DNA from: Mycolicibacterium crocinum
GTDB taxonomy: Bacteria > Actinomycetota > Actinomycetes > Mycobacteriales > Mycobacteriaceae
Assembly: GCF_022370635.2 (NCBI RefSeq)
Contig: NZ_CP092362.2
Location: 1,302,001-1,366,000, forward strand
DNA: 64,000 bases
Direction: 5' to 3'
The stretch's first letter is position 1. Each line of letters opens with the position of its first letter. The notes beneath the pieces were generated by a model, which was not told the origin of the DNA, made no database searches, and saw only the letters and a list, made by a program, of their open reading frames with translations. The translations under genes and the position numbers were made by a program. This document shows, in pieces, positions 52,727 through 62,526 of the stretch.

Positions 52727-54096
52727 TGGCTGCGCTGTCGGCGGTGGTCTTCACACTCAGCTGGTGGCTGGGCCTGTATCTGCTGGCGCGCGATCCGCGT
52801 AAGCCGGTGCTGGCACTGGCCGCTATCGGATTGTGCGGATTCGCCGGCGTGGTGGCGTTGGATGCGGTGCGAGTGGTCAGCGTCGCGCACGCCGATCTGC
52901 TGGGCCAGATCGAGATCTACCTTGTCGCGGTGCCGGGGGTGGCCTGGTTCGCCGTCGTGCTCGAGTTGGCCAGGCCGACCGACACCTGGCGAAGCCGCGC
53001 CACCGAATGGGCGTTGATCGCCGTGGTCGCCGCCCTCACGCTGGTAGGTGCGGTCATGGCGGGGTCGGTCGAGGGCCCGTTGCGCACCGGCCACTGGGTG
53101 ATGTTCGCGGTGATCTCGGTGTCCACGCTGGGCGCGATGGTGGCCGCTGTGCGCCGGGCCGCGCAGCCCGGCCGGGTGGCCGGGGTGGTGGTCATCGCGA
53201 CGTTGTTCTTCGCGCTGGGCAACGCGATCCTGGTGATCCCGCTGGGTCTGGTGCCGAGCTGGCTGGCGTTGGCGTCCACCGGTTTTGACGTGCTGCTGCT
53301 GGGGCTTGCGGTCGCGCTGTGGGATGCCTTCGACGAAGGTCAGGCGCTGCGCGCCGACATGCTGCGGTCGTTCATCGCGACGGTGGTGGTGGCGGTCCTG
53401 TTCGGCGGGCAGGCGCTGATCGGGATGGCGGTCACCGGGGCCGACGGGCCCGGCCGCACCGCGCTGACCGTGTTGCTGTTCACCAGCCTGGCGGTCGCGA
53501 TCGCGATCAACGTGCTGGCCGACCCGCTGGCCGGCCTGCTGGACCGGCTGGCGTTCTCGCATTCGCCGCGGCTGCGCGCCGACCGCGCCGCGTTGCGCGG
53601 CGCGGAGGCCGCGCTGCCGCTGGTCGCCGTCAATCCGCTGGACGCTCTCGACGACGAGGCCTTCGCGCGGCTGACCCGCCGCGCGCTGGGCCACTACGGC
53701 GATCTGTCCAAACTCGTCGCCAGCCCGCTGACCCAGCTGCCCGTCATCGACGAGCGGCTGGCTGCCCGCGGGGCGCCCGACCAGCCCCTGGAGCGGGCCA
53801 ACGAACTCAAGGCCGTGCTGGCCGAACACATCGCCCGGCTGAAGCCGCGCAGCGGCGGCTCGTTTGGTACCACCGAGCATTGGCGCTACTACAACGCGCT
53901 GTACTTTCCCTACGTCGTCGGGGTTCGGGCGTACGCGCAGAACGCCACCGCCGCTGGTCTGGATCCGGTGGCGCGGCAGGCGTGGCAGTGGTTCGTCACC
54001 GAGGTTCCGCAGCGTTCGCTGCACAACTGGCAGAACGCCGCGGCCCGATTGATCGCCGCGGACCTGCGCTCCCAACAGGCAGTCACACACTCCTGA
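52726..54096 (+). CDS. Membrane protein with soluble C-terminal domain, unknown function
   Basis: A 456-residue protein coupled to the prenyl synthase gene (TGATG). Eight or so transmembrane helices fill residues 1-270; a soluble, helix-rich C-terminal domain follows (ADRAALRGAEAALPLVAV, LTRRALGHYGDLSKLVASPLTQLPVIDERLAARG, WRYYNALYFPYVVGVRAYAQ). I recognise no named family, and no kinase or cyclase motifs are visible. In M. tuberculosis PE/PE_PGRS and celA2 genes lie at this place. Confidence 0.6.
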   Translation: MAALSAVVFTLSWWLGLYLLARDPRKPVLALAAIGLCGFAGVVALDAVRVVSVAHADLLGQIEIYLVAVPGVAWFAVVLELARPTDTWRSRATEWALIAVVAALTLVGAVMAGSVEGPLRTGHWVMFAVISVSTLGAMVAAVRRAAQPGRVAGVVVIATLFFALGNAILVIPLGLVPSWLALASTGFDVLLLGLAVALWDAFDEGQALRADMLRSFIATVVVAVLFGGQALIGMAVTGADGPGRTALTVLLFTSLAVAIAINVLADPLAGLLDRLAFSHSPRLRADRAALRGAEAALPLVAVNPLDALDDEAFARLTRRALGHYGDLSKLVASPLTQLPVIDERLAARGAPDQPLERANELKAVLAEHIARLKPRSGGSFGTTEHWRYYNALYFPYVVGVRAYAQNATAAGLDPVARQAWQWFVTEVPQRSLHNWQNAAARLIAADLRSQQAVTHS

Positions 54097-54165
54097 GCTG
54101 CGGCTGGCAGTACTTGGCAGCGCCACGTCTCGATCTGGCAGTGCGTCCTGAGCAGCCTCAAGGAC

Positions 54166-54579
54166 ATGACCGCCATGATCACCAGGAACCACCCGTTCTC
54201 TGATTCGACAGATTCACTGCTGCGCTTCGCGATGCGCGTGGACGCCACCCTGACCGGCGTTCTCGGCTTGGCCATCGCGGTGATGGCCGACCCGCTGGGC
54301 CGGCTGACCGGACTGACTGCGGCGCAGGGCTACATCGCCGGTGCGGCGTTCGTGCTCTGCGGACTCGTCGTCTACTCGCTGGCCGCATCACCCGACCTTC
54401 GCCGGGTCGGCACCGGCCTGGTCGTATTCAACACCGCCAGCACCGTCGGCTTCATCGCCGTCGCCGAGGCCGGGGTGTTGCCGCTGACCACCGTCGGCTC
54501 CATCGCCGCACTGGCCGGTGCGCTCTACACCGCGACCTTCGCCGTTCTGCAGTACCTCGGAGTGCGCCGTCTGGCGTGA
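54166..54579 (+). CDS. Four-helix membrane protein, tandem copy 1
   Basis: A 137-residue protein with about four transmembrane helices: FAMRVDATLTGVLGLAIAVMADPLG, YIAGAAFVLCGLVVYSLAASP, VGTGLVVFNTASTVGFIAV, and TVGSIAALAGALYTATFAVLQYLGVRRLA. The same plan, with identical phrases (SDSLLR, AMRVDA, LQYLGVRR), recurs in the next gene. No assigned function. Start after CAAGGAC; an ATG nine bases later is possible. Confidence 0.7.
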   Translation: MTAMITRNHPFSDSTDSLLRFAMRVDATLTGVLGLAIAVMADPLGRLTGLTAAQGYIAGAAFVLCGLVVYSLAASPDLRRVGTGLVVFNTASTVGFIAVAEAGVLPLTTVGSIAALAGALYTATFAVLQYLGVRRLA

Positions 54580-54685
54580 CTCCCGCCCCGCCGGTGTGGG
54601 GCGCCGCCGCAAGAGGTTACGGCGAGCCGCCCCGCACCGGCACTCACCCAATCCGCCACATCAACCCACCACGAGAGGAACGCAA

Positions 54686-55078
54686 ATGACCACCACCCTT
54701 CCCGCCACCACATCGGATTCGCTGCTGCGCATGGCCATGCGGGTCGACGCCGTCCTGTCCGGCGTGTGCGGCGTCGTCCTGATGGCCGCTGCCGGACCGA
54801 TCTCCGGGTTCACCGGTTTCTCGAAGACAGCCGAATTCACCACCGGCGCGGTCTTTCTCGTCTACGCCGTCGTGGTGTTCCTGGCCGCCGGGCTGAAGCG
54901 GGTGCGCACCGCGGGCATCGCCACCGCGATCGCCAACCTGATCTTCACAATCGCGGCGGTCGTCGCCGTGATCGAGCTCGACCTCACGACCGCGGGTGTG
55001 GTCGTGACGCTGGCAAGTGGCGTGTACACGCTGGTGTTCGCCGACCTGCAGTACCTCGGGGTGCGCCGCATCAAATAG
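54686..55078 (+). CDS. Four-helix membrane protein, tandem copy 2
   Basis: A 130-residue paralogue of the preceding gene: SDSLLRMAMRVDAVLSGVCGVVLMAAAGP, GAVFLVYAVVVFLAAGLKR, ANLIFTIAAVVAVIELD, VYTLVFADLQYLGVRRIK. Both copies end in LQYLGVRR. The duplication is old, judging by the divergence between the shared motifs. GAGAGGA upstream supports the ATG. Function unknown. Confidence 0.72.
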   Translation: MTTTLPATTSDSLLRMAMRVDAVLSGVCGVVLMAAAGPISGFTGFSKTAEFTTGAVFLVYAVVVFLAAGLKRVRTAGIATAIANLIFTIAAVVAVIELDLTTAGVVVTLASGVYTLVFADLQYLGVRRIK

Positions 55079-55088
55079 GGTTTGCGGC

Positions 55089-55517
55089 ATGCATGTCGTA
55101 GCGTTCGCCGCCGCGCGCAAGGCGGTCCTGGAAGAGGCCGGCGGGGTTACCGCAGAAGGCTTCCCGATGACGAGCTGCTACGTGGAGAGCCTGCCTTCGC
55201 AGATCACCGTGCCGCTGGTGCTGGCCGTCCATGCGCCGGGTGGCACGGACTACGAGCCGCGCCGCTACATCGTCGCGAAATCGCCTGAGGGGGAGCGGGT
55301 CGGGCTGCTCGAGTTCGCCTGGCAGTGGCCCGACAACCCCGGGGTGCCGGTCAAGTTCCGGGTCTTCGCCCACCACCTGCCGATGACCGTGTACTCCGCG
55401 GGCGTCTACACCATCGGGATATACAACGATCCCGACGCCGGCGAGGCGGAGTTCGCGTTCCCGCTGCCGGTGCTGCGGCTCAACCCGCTCACCGGTGTGC
55501 CGAACAACCCCAACTAA
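55089..55517 (+). CDS. Conserved soluble protein, unknown function
   Basis: A 142-residue protein of beta-rich appearance ([47 protein letters not shown], then [24 protein letters not shown]). It resembles small actinobacterial DUF6941-like proteins, but I hold that loosely. The start is 10 bases after the previous stop, and it is convergent with coaA, overlapping by four bases. Confidence 0.55.
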   Translation: MHVVAFAAARKAVLEEAGGVTAEGFPMTSCYVESLPSQITVPLVLAVHAPGGTDYEPRRYIVAKSPEGERVGLLEFAWQWPDNPGVPVKFRVFAHHLPMTVYSAGVYTIGIYNDPDAGEAEFAFPLPVLRLNPLTGVPNNPN

Positions 55518-56452
55518 AGCTTGCGCAGGCGCAGCCGGTTGATCGCGTGGTCGGCGTCCTTGCGCAGCACCAGCGTCGCCCGCGGCCGGGTCGGCAGGAT
55601 GTTCTCGATCAGGTTCGGCCGGTTGATCGAACTCCAGATGTCGCGGGCGGCCGCGACGGCCTGGGTGTCGGTCAGGCCCGCGTAGTGGTGAAAGTGCGAG
55701 GCCGGGTTGGCGAACGCGCCGCGCCGCATCGCCAGGAAGCGGTCGACGTACCACTGTTCGATGTCCTCGATGCGGGCGTCGACGTACACCGAGAAGTCGA
55801 ACAGGTCCGACACCATCAGGGTCGGGCCTGTTTGCAGGACGTTGAGCCCCTCGAGGATCAGGATGTCCGGATGGGTGACGACGTGTTTCTCGCCGGGCAC
55901 GATGTCGTAAATCAGGTGTGAGTACACCGGCGCACAGACTTGGTCGGCGCCGGACTTCACCGTCGTCACGAACCGCATCAGCGCGCGGCGGTTGTAGCTT
56001 TCTGGAAAACCCTTGCGGTGCATCAGGTTTCGGCGGGTCAGCTCGGCGTTGGGGTAGAGGAAGCCGTCAGTGGTGACCAGGTCGACGCGGGGGTGGTGCT
56101 CCCAGCGGGCCAGCAGTGCCTGCAGCACACGCGCGGTGGTGGACTTGCCGACGGCGACGCTCCCGGCGACGCCGATGATGAACGGCACCGGCCGGTCCGG
56201 GTTCTGCTGCGGCTCGCCGAGGAACTCCGAGGTGGCGGCGAACAGCCGCTGGCGCGCGGCGACCTGCAGATGGATGAGCCGGGCCAGCGGCAGGTAGACC
56301 TCTTCGACCTCGAGCAGATCGACCTGCTCACCCAGACCGCGCAGCCCAACCAGTTCGTCCTCCGTCAGCTTCAACGGGGTCGACATGCGCAGGGAACGCC
56401 ATTGACTCCGGTCGAACTCGACGTAAGGGCTGGGTTCACTCAGCCGCGCCAT
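55514..56452 (-). CDS. coaA: Pantothenate kinase CoaA (type I)
   Basis: A 312-residue kinase catalysing the first step of coenzyme A synthesis. The P-loop is [12 protein letters not shown] (residues 94-105), and [25 protein letters not shown] and [14 protein letters not shown] are the family's usual substrate and Walker-B regions. Length and sequence match Rv1092c, the essential PanK of M. tuberculosis. The coaA and DUF885 starts are 30 bases apart, divergent, so promoters overlap. Confidence 0.96.
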   Translation of the reverse strand: MARLSEPSPYVEFDRSQWRSLRMSTPLKLTEDELVGLRGLGEQVDLLEVEEVYLPLARLIHLQVAARQRLFAATSEFLGEPQQNPDRPVPFIIGVAGSVAVGKSTTARVLQALLARWEHHPRVDLVTTDGFLYPNAELTRRNLMHRKGFPESYNRRALMRFVTTVKSGADQVCAPVYSHLIYDIVPGEKHVVTHPDILILEGLNVLQTGPTLMVSDLFDFSVYVDARIEDIEQWYVDRFLAMRRGAFANPASHFHHYAGLTDTQAVAAARDIWSSINRPNLIENILPTRPRATLVLRKDADHAINRLRLRKL

Positions 56453-56482
56453 CGTGCCAGTCTTGCAGTTAGCTTGGTTGAC

Positions 56483-57700
56483 ATGCAGCCCGGCACCCTT
56501 ATCCGCGATTACTTAACCCTCGGTTTGCGGTTCGACCGTATCGAGGAAGGCTACGTCGACTCCTTCACCGGCGATCCCGAACTGCGTCGCGCCGTCGCCG
56601 ACGAACCCGCGCCAGAGCCGGCTGACCTGGCGCGGCAGGCCGACCGGTTGCTGGCCGAACTGCCTCAGGTTCCTCGCGAAGCAGGCTTCACCGACCAGCG
56701 CGCCGACTTCATCGGCGCACACCTGCGGGCCCTGCAGTTCTCCGCGCGCAAGTTCGCCGGCGAGCAGGTCGGCTTCATCGACGAGGTACGTAACTACTTC
56801 GACGTCGAGATCAGCCGCGGCGACCCCGAGCGCTACCGCGCCGCCCACGCCCGCATCGACGAGGTGCTCGCCGGCAGCGGGTCGCTGACCGAACGGATGG
56901 ACGCCCACCGACAGTCCGACGAGATTCCGCCCGAGCGGCTCGAGGAGTGCATCCACGCGTTCTCCAGTGCGCTGCGCGACAAAGTCCGCGCGACGTACCC
57001 CCTGCCCGACACCGAGACCATCGTCTACGAGGTGGTCACCGACAAGCCGTGGTCGGGGTTCAACTACTACAACGGCAACTACACCTCGACGGTCGCGGTC
57101 AACGCCGACCTCAAGCAGCAGATGTCCAACCTGCCGCGCCTGGTCGCCCACGAGTCCTATCCCGGCCACCACACCGAGCACTGCCGCAAGGAGGCCGGGC
57201 TGGTGGCCGGCCAGGATCAGCAGGAACAGACCATCTTCTTGGTGAACACCCCGCAGTGCCTGATGGCTGAGGGGCTGGCCGACCTGGCGTTGCATGCCGC
57301 GGTCGGACCGGGCTGGGGGAGTTGGGCGTCGGAGATCTACGCCGATCTGGGACTGCGGTTCGACGGCGCGCGCGCCGAGGCGCTAGCGGACGCTGGGCTG
57401 CTGCTCGCTGATGTGCGCCAGGACGCGGCGCTGATGCTGCACGACGAGCACCGCGACGTCGACGACGTCGTCGCGTTCCTGCAGCGCTGGTTGCTGGTCG
57501 ACGACACCCGGGCGCGCCAGATGCTGCGTTTTCTGTCCTCGCCGCTGTGGCGGGCCTACACCAGCACCTACGTCGAGGGATACCGGCTGCTGCGGGGCTG
57601 GCTCGATGATCGGCCTGCCGAGGTGGGCCTCACCGAACGGTTCGGCCGGCTGCTCGACGAGCCGCTGATCCCGTCGGCGCTGCGGGTGGACGCGGCCTGA
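56483..57700 (+). CDS. DUF885-family putative zinc metallopeptidase
   Basis: A 405-residue soluble protein with the DUF885 signature [19 protein letters not shown] (H223, E224, H228 region) and a distal [12 protein letters not shown] glutamate block, consistent with a zincin-like metal site. No signal peptide. Relatives are predicted peptidases of unknown substrate. Shares a 30-base promoter region with divergent coaA; glyA follows 23 bases downstream, possibly in the same transcript. Confidence 0.82.
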   Translation: MQPGTLIRDYLTLGLRFDRIEEGYVDSFTGDPELRRAVADEPAPEPADLARQADRLLAELPQVPREAGFTDQRADFIGAHLRALQFSARKFAGEQVGFIDEVRNYFDVEISRGDPERYRAAHARIDEVLAGSGSLTERMDAHRQSDEIPPERLEECIHAFSSALRDKVRATYPLPDTETIVYEVVTDKPWSGFNYYNGNYTSTVAVNADLKQQMSNLPRLVAHESYPGHHTEHCRKEAGLVAGQDQQEQTIFLVNTPQCLMAEGLADLALHAAVGPGWGSWASEIYADLGLRFDGARAEALADAGLLLADVRQDAALMLHDEHRDVDDVVAFLQRWLLVDDTRARQMLRFLSSPLWRAYTSTYVEGYRLLRGWLDDRPAEVGLTERFGRLLDEPLIPSALRVDAA

Positions 57701-57723
57701 ACAGGGGCGGATAGGCTTGGGCC

Positions 57724-59190
57724 ATGACCGCAGACTCGACGATTTCGCCCTCGGCCGCCGCTCCCGGTGCCGACTACGCCGCCACCGCCAGTGAGGCCTA
57801 CCGGGCGGCGTTACAGGTCATCGAGACCGTCGAGCCGCGAATCGCTGATGCGACCCGCAAAGAGCTTGCCGATCAACGGGATTCGCTCAAACTGATCGCC
57901 AGCGAGAACTACGCCTCACCCGCTGTGCTGTTGACCATGGGTACCTGGTTCTCGGACAAGTACGCCGAGGGCACCGTCGGGCACCGCTTCTACGCCGCGT
58001 GCCAGAACGTCGACACCGTCGAGTCGCTGGCCGCCGAGCACGCCCGCGAACTGTTCGGCGCCCCGTACGCCTACGCCCAGCCGCACTCCGGGATCGACGC
58101 CAACCTGGTCGCGTTCTGGGCCATCCTGGCCACCCGGATCGAGGCCCCGGCCCTGACCGATTCCGGGGTCAAGCACATCAACGACCTCTCCGAGGCCGAG
58201 TGGGAGCGGCTGCGCGCGCGGCTGGGCAGCCAACGGCTGCTGGGCATGTCGCTCGATGCCGGCGGCCACCTCACCCACGGTTTCCGGCCCAACATCTCCG
58301 GCAAGATGTTCCACCAGCGCAGCTACGGGACGAACGCCGAGACCGGGTTGATCGACTACGACGCCGTCCGCGCGGCTGCCAAGGAATTCAAGCCGCTGAT
58401 CCTGGTGGCCGGATATTCGGCCTACCCGCGACGGGTCAACTTCGCCACGATGCGCGAGATCGCCGACGAGGTCGGCGCCACCCTGATGGTCGACATGGCG
58501 CACTTCGCCGGGCTGGTGGCCGGCAAGGTCTTCACCGGCGACGAGGACCCGGTTCCGCACGCCCACGTCACGACGACGACCACGCACAAGTCGCTGCGCG
58601 GGCCCCGCGGTGGCCTGGTGCTGGCCACCGAGGAGTACGCGCCCGCGGTCGACAAGGGCTGCCCGATGGTGCTCGGCGGACCGCTGTCCCACGTCATGGC
58701 GGCCAAGGCTGTCGCGCTGGCCGAGGCTCGCCAGCCGTCGTTCCAGGCCTACGCCCAGCGGATCGCCGACAATGCCAAGGCCTTCGCCGACGGGCTGCTC
58801 AAGCGCGGCGCGAAGCTGGTCACCGGCGGCACCGACAACCACCTGGTGCTGCTCGACGTCCAGTCCTACGGATTGACCGGCCGGCAGGCGGAGTCGGCTC
58901 TGCTGGACGCCGGCGTGGTCACCAACCGCAACGCGATCCCGTCGGACCCGAACGGCGCCTGGTACACCAGCGGCATCCGCTTCGGCACGCCGGCGCTGAC
59001 CACCCGCGGGTTTGGGCCGGACAATTTCGACCGGGTCGCCGAGCTGGTCGTCGAGGTGCTCACCAACACCGAGGCCGAGGGGACGTCGAAGGCCAAGTAC
59101 AAGCTGGCCGACGGCACCGCCGACCGTGTGCACGCCGCGGCGGCCGAGCTGCTGGCCGCCAACCCGCTGTATCCGGGCCTGACTCTCTAA
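57724..59190 (+). CDS. glyA: Serine hydroxymethyltransferase, long form
   Basis: A 488-residue PLP enzyme converting serine and tetrahydrofolate to glycine and methylene-tetrahydrofolate. The PLP lysine is K289 in [15 protein letters not shown]; substrate residues lie in IASENYASP and [14 protein letters not shown]. It is about 60 residues longer than the common 420-residue GlyA, with extra sequence at the N-terminus and in a segment around [21 protein letters not shown]. It occupies the Rv1093 place next to desA2. Confidence 0.93.
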   Translation: MTADSTISPSAAAPGADYAATASEAYRAALQVIETVEPRIADATRKELADQRDSLKLIASENYASPAVLLTMGTWFSDKYAEGTVGHRFYAACQNVDTVESLAAEHARELFGAPYAYAQPHSGIDANLVAFWAILATRIEAPALTDSGVKHINDLSEAEWERLRARLGSQRLLGMSLDAGGHLTHGFRPNISGKMFHQRSYGTNAETGLIDYDAVRAAAKEFKPLILVAGYSAYPRRVNFATMREIADEVGATLMVDMAHFAGLVAGKVFTGDEDPVPHAHVTTTTTHKSLRGPRGGLVLATEEYAPAVDKGCPMVLGGPLSHVMAAKAVALAEARQPSFQAYAQRIADNAKAFADGLLKRGAKLVTGGTDNHLVLLDVQSYGLTGRQAESALLDAGVVTNRNAIPSDPNGAWYTSGIRFGTPALTTRGFGPDNFDRVAELVVEVLTNTEAEGTSKAKYKLADGTADRVHAAAAELLAANPLYPGLTL

Positions 59191-59251
59191 CCCGCGAAAC
59201 GCCGGGTGGCCGCGCTTTTGGACATCCGTGTCTTTGGGTTACAGTTACTTC

Positions 59252-60079
59252 ATGGCACAGAAACCTGTCGCGAATGCGCTGACGCTCGAACTTGAGCCGG
59301 TTGTCGCTGACAATCTGGCCCGATACCTGGCCACCGCCGATGAGTGGTACGGCCATGACTACGTCCCGTTCGACCAGGGCGAGAACTTCGCCTTCCTCGG
59401 CGGCAAGGACTGGGACCCCTCCCAGGTGACTCTGCCCGCCGACGTCGTCGACGCCTTGGAGATCCTGCTGATCACCAAGGACAACCTCGCCGGATACCAC
59501 CGCGAGCTCGTCGAGCACTTCATCCTGGAAGACAAATGGGGCCGCTGGATGGGCCGGTGGACCGCCGAGGAGAACCTGCACGCCATCGCGCTGCGGAACT
59601 ACCTCGTGGTCACCCGCAACTTCGACCCGACCGCCAACGAGGACGTCCGCGTCAACCACGTCATGCGCGGCTACCGGGCCGACAACTTCACCCAGATCGA
59701 GACGCTGGTGTTCATGGCGCTCTACGAGCGCGCCCACGCGGTGTTCACCCGCAACCTCGAGGCCAAGATCGAGGAGCCGGTGCTCAAGGGTCTGGTCGGC
59801 CGGATCGCCGCGGACGAGGAGCGGCACGAAGAGTTCTTCGCCAACCTCGTCGCGCACTGCCTGCAAACCCACCGCGACTCGACGATCAACGCGATCGCCC
59901 GCCGCGCGGCCGGCTTCGGTCTGGTCGGCGGCGACATCTGGGAGTACCAGGACAAGCTGCAGAACGTCGCCAAGGCCGGCATCTTCGACTACGAAACCTC
60001 GCGGAAGGTGGTCACCGACCGCATCGCGGCATGGGGTCTGGGCGACGAACCGACGCTGAAGAAAATCGTTCGCTCGTAA
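59252..60079 (+). CDS. desA2: Acyl-ACP desaturase DesA2
   Basis: A 275-residue soluble diiron desaturase-family protein. The two ExxH half-sites are visible as TAEENLHAIALRNY and ADEERHEEFF, with further glutamates in LVEHFILEDKWG and FTQIETLV. DesA2 (Rv1094) is thought to serve mycolate-precursor desaturation; its redox partner is uncertain. Length matches exactly (275). The start at 59252 is chosen for MAQKP. A GC-rich hairpin follows the stop. Confidence 0.93.
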   Translation: MAQKPVANALTLELEPVVADNLARYLATADEWYGHDYVPFDQGENFAFLGGKDWDPSQVTLPADVVDALEILLITKDNLAGYHRELVEHFILEDKWGRWMGRWTAEENLHAIALRNYLVVTRNFDPTANEDVRVNHVMRGYRADNFTQIETLVFMALYERAHAVFTRNLEAKIEEPVLKGLVGRIAADEERHEEFFANLVAHCLQTHRDSTINAIARRAAGFGLVGGDIWEYQDKLQNVAKAGIFDYETSRKVVTDRIAAWGLGDEPTLKKIVRS

Positions 60080-60086
60080 CACGCCC

Positions 60087-60105
60087 GCGCGCCTGATCGG
60101 CGCGC
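60087..60105 (+). terminator. Terminator-like hairpin after desA2
   Basis: 7-bp GC arms GCGCGCC and GGCGCGC around TGATC, eight bases past the desA2 stop. No T-run, so the call is tentative. Confidence 0.5.
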
Positions 60106-60134
60106 ACGCCGCTACGGGAGTAGCGTCACTTTCG

Positions 60135-60248
60135 ATGGCTAGCGACATGCTCTGCTGTCCGGGCGGTACCTATCGTTTCGACTACGACAGGACCGGTCCC
60201 GGTCCTGGTGCCGCAGTGTCCGCCGAGGGGTTCGCGGGGACCGCGTGA
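60135..60248 (+). CDS. Candidate phoAT-like leader/antitoxin ORF
   Basis: A 37-codon ATG ORF ([19 protein letters not shown] at the start) ending 16 bases before the phoH2 GTG. In mycobacteria phoH2 is preceded by a small gene, phoAT, proposed as its antitoxin. This ORF is in that position, but I cannot compare sequences. Weak ribosome-binding site. It could equally be chance. Confidence 0.35.
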   Translation: MASDMLCCPGGTYRFDYDRTGPGPGAAVSAEGFAGTA

Positions 60249-60264
60249 GCCTGAGGAGCGCCCA

Positions 60265-61584
60265 GTGACCGATTCGCAGTCGCCCATTCGGACGTATGTG
60301 CTCGACACCTCTGTCCTGCTGTCCGATCCGTGGGCGTGCACCCGGTTCGCCGAACACGAAGTGGTGGTACCGCTCGTGGTCATCAGTGAACTGGAAGCCA
60401 AGCGCCACCACCACGAGCTGGGCTGGTTCGCCCGGCAGGCGCTGAGGCTGTTCGACGACCTTCGCTTGGAGCACGGTCGTCTGGATCAGCCGATTCCCAT
60501 TGGGACGCAAGGCGGAACACTGAATGTCGAACTCAACCACAGCGATCCGATGGTGTTGCCGTCCGGCTTCCGCACCGAGAGCAACGACACCCGCATCCTG
60601 ACCGTCGCGGCCAACCTCGCGGCCGAGGGCAAGCGAGTCACGTTGGTCAGCAAGGACATTCCGCTGCGGGTGAAGGCCGGCGCGGTCGGTCTGCTGGCCG
60701 ACGAGTACCACGCTCAGGACGTGATCACCTCCGGCTGGACCGGCATGACCGAGCTCGACGTGGCCGGCGATGACATCGACACTATCTTCGCCGACGGCGA
60801 GATCGATCTCGAGGAAGCCCGTAACCTGCCGTGCCACACCGGCGTTCGGCTGCTCGGGGCCAACTCCAGTGCGCTGGGCCGGGTGAACGCGGACAAGAAG
60901 GTTCAGCTGGTGCGCGGCGATCGCGAAGTGTTCGGCCTCCGGGGAAGGTCCGCCGAACAACGCGTCGCCCTCGATCTGCTGCTCGACGAATCGGTGGGCA
61001 TCGTGAGCCTCGGCGGCAAGGCCGGCACCGGCAAGTCGGCGCTGGCACTGTGCGCGGGGTTGGAGGCGGTGCTGGAGCGGCGCACCCAGCGCAAGGTCGT
61101 GGTGTTCCGGCCGCTGTACGCCGTCGGCGGCCAGGATCTGGGCTACCTGCCGGGCAGTGAGAGCGACAAGATGGGCCCGTGGGCGCAGGCCGTCTTCGAC
61201 ACCCTCGAGGGCCTGGCGTCACCGGCCGTGCTGGAGGAAGTGCTCTCCCGCGGAATGCTCGAGGTGCTGCCGCTGACCCACATCCGCGGTCGTTCGCTGC
61301 ACGACTCGTTCGTGATCGTCGACGAAGCGCAGTCACTGGAGCGCAACGTGCTGCTGACCGTGCTGTCGCGACTGGGCAGCGGGTCGCGGGTGGTGCTGAC
61401 CCACGACGTCGCGCAGCGCGACAATCTGCGCGTCGGGCGCCACGACGGTGTGGCGGCGGTCATCGAGAAACTCAAGGGCCACCCGCTGTTCGCGCACATC
61501 ACGCTGATGCGTAGCGAACGTTCACCGATCGCCGCACTGGTCACCGAGATGCTCGAGGAGATCAGCCCCGGCGCCCTGCCCTGA
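60265..61584 (+). CDS. phoH2: PIN-PhoH fusion protein PhoH2 (RNA helicase/ribonuclease)
   Basis: A 439-residue protein. The N-terminal PIN ribonuclease domain has acidic residues D14, E42, D108 and D131 ([32 protein letters not shown]). The C-terminal PhoH ATPase has Walker [10 protein letters not shown] (250-258) and Walker [11 protein letters not shown]. PhoH2 is known to unwind and cut RNA. The GTG at 60265 follows GAGGAG. Likely toxin-like partner of an upstream antitoxin. Confidence 0.93.
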   Translation: MTDSQSPIRTYVLDTSVLLSDPWACTRFAEHEVVVPLVVISELEAKRHHHELGWFARQALRLFDDLRLEHGRLDQPIPIGTQGGTLNVELNHSDPMVLPSGFRTESNDTRILTVAANLAAEGKRVTLVSKDIPLRVKAGAVGLLADEYHAQDVITSGWTGMTELDVAGDDIDTIFADGEIDLEEARNLPCHTGVRLLGANSSALGRVNADKKVQLVRGDREVFGLRGRSAEQRVALDLLLDESVGIVSLGGKAGTGKSALALCAGLEAVLERRTQRKVVVFRPLYAVGGQDLGYLPGSESDKMGPWAQAVFDTLEGLASPAVLEEVLSRGMLEVLPLTHIRGRSLHDSFVIVDEAQSLERNVLLTVLSRLGSGSRVVLTHDVAQRDNLRVGRHDGVAAVIEKLKGHPLFAHITLMRSERSPIAALVTEMLEEISPGALP

Positions 61585-61631
61585 GACGCGTGGACAGGGA
61601 CCGGCCAGGATGGGCCGGTAAACTCACTGCC

Positions 61632-62513
61632 GTGCCGCGCCGACCCGACAGCCTGTCCTGGTCCTATTTGCGCACCGCCATCGGGGTCTGTGCAGGTGTC
61701 GCCGTCGTCGTCATCGGCGGTTTCACCGGCCACGTCAAGGTGGCCAGGGCTGATGCCGTCGACTGCTCGGTGGTCAAGTGTGTGGCGCTGACCTTCGATG
61801 ACGGGCCGTCGCCCTACACCGACCGGCTGCTGGGCATCCTCGAGAAGGCCGACGCCAAGGCCACGTTCTTCGAGATCGGCAACAAGGTCGCGGCCAACCC
61901 GGCGGGAGCCAAGCGGGTCGTCGACGCCGGCATGGAGCTCGGCAGCCACACCTGGGAACACCCGAACATGACGACGATCCCGGCCGAGGACGTGCCGGCG
62001 CAGTTCAGTAAGGCCAACGACGCGATCAAGGCGGCCACCGGGCAGACACCCGTGTTGTGGCGGCCGGCCGGTGGATTGACCAACGATGCGGTCAACAAGG
62101 TCGCCGCCCAGTACGGGCTCGCCGCGATCCTGTGGGACGTGATCCCGTTCGACTGGATGAACGACTCGAACACCAACGCCACCCGCTACATGCTGATGAC
62201 GCAGATCAAGCCCAACTCGGTGGTGCTGTTCCACGACACCTACTCGTCGACGGTCGATCTGGTCGAACAGTTCATCCCGGTGCTGAAAGCCAACGGCTAC
62301 CACCTGGTCACCGTGAGCCAGATGCTGGGCCCGCGCGCGCCGGGCAGCGTGTACGGGTCGCGGGACAACGGGCCGCCGGCCAACCAGCTGCAAGACATCC
62401 CGGTCGCTGACATCCCGACCCTGCCGAACACCCCGTCGCCCAAGCCGATGCCGAACATCCCGATCACCGACATCCCCGGGGCCAATTCCGGCGGCTCCAA
62501 CAACGGTGCTTAG
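61632..62513 (+). CDS. Exported polysaccharide (peptidoglycan) deacetylase
   Basis: A 293-residue carbohydrate-esterase family 4 protein (Rv1096 homologue). N-terminal signal/anchor (TAIGVCAGVAVVVIGGFTG), then catalytic motifs TFDDGPS, SHTWEHPN (HxxxxH metal site), WRPAGG, and LFHDTY. The tail after residue about 245 is proline/asparagine-rich. It is predicted to remove acetyl groups from peptidoglycan glycans outside the membrane. GTG 61632 or 61590 may start. Confidence 0.88.
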   Translation: MPRRPDSLSWSYLRTAIGVCAGVAVVVIGGFTGHVKVARADAVDCSVVKCVALTFDDGPSPYTDRLLGILEKADAKATFFEIGNKVAANPAGAKRVVDAGMELGSHTWEHPNMTTIPAEDVPAQFSKANDAIKAATGQTPVLWRPAGGLTNDAVNKVAAQYGLAAILWDVIPFDWMNDSNTNATRYMLMTQIKPNSVVLFHDTYSSTVDLVEQFIPVLKANGYHLVTVSQMLGPRAPGSVYGSRDNGPPANQLQDIPVADIPTLPNTPSPKPMPNIPITDIPGANSGGSNNGA

Positions 62514-62526
62514 CGCTGGCGCCTAG

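Noticed and set aside
52693..54192. 499-codon minus-strand open frame
   Set aside because: Antisense of the membrane protein gene; His/Gln/Arg-rich translation is typical of a shadow.
57701..57723. Glycine riboswitch before glyA
   Set aside because: Only 23 bases separate the genes, too short for an aptamer.
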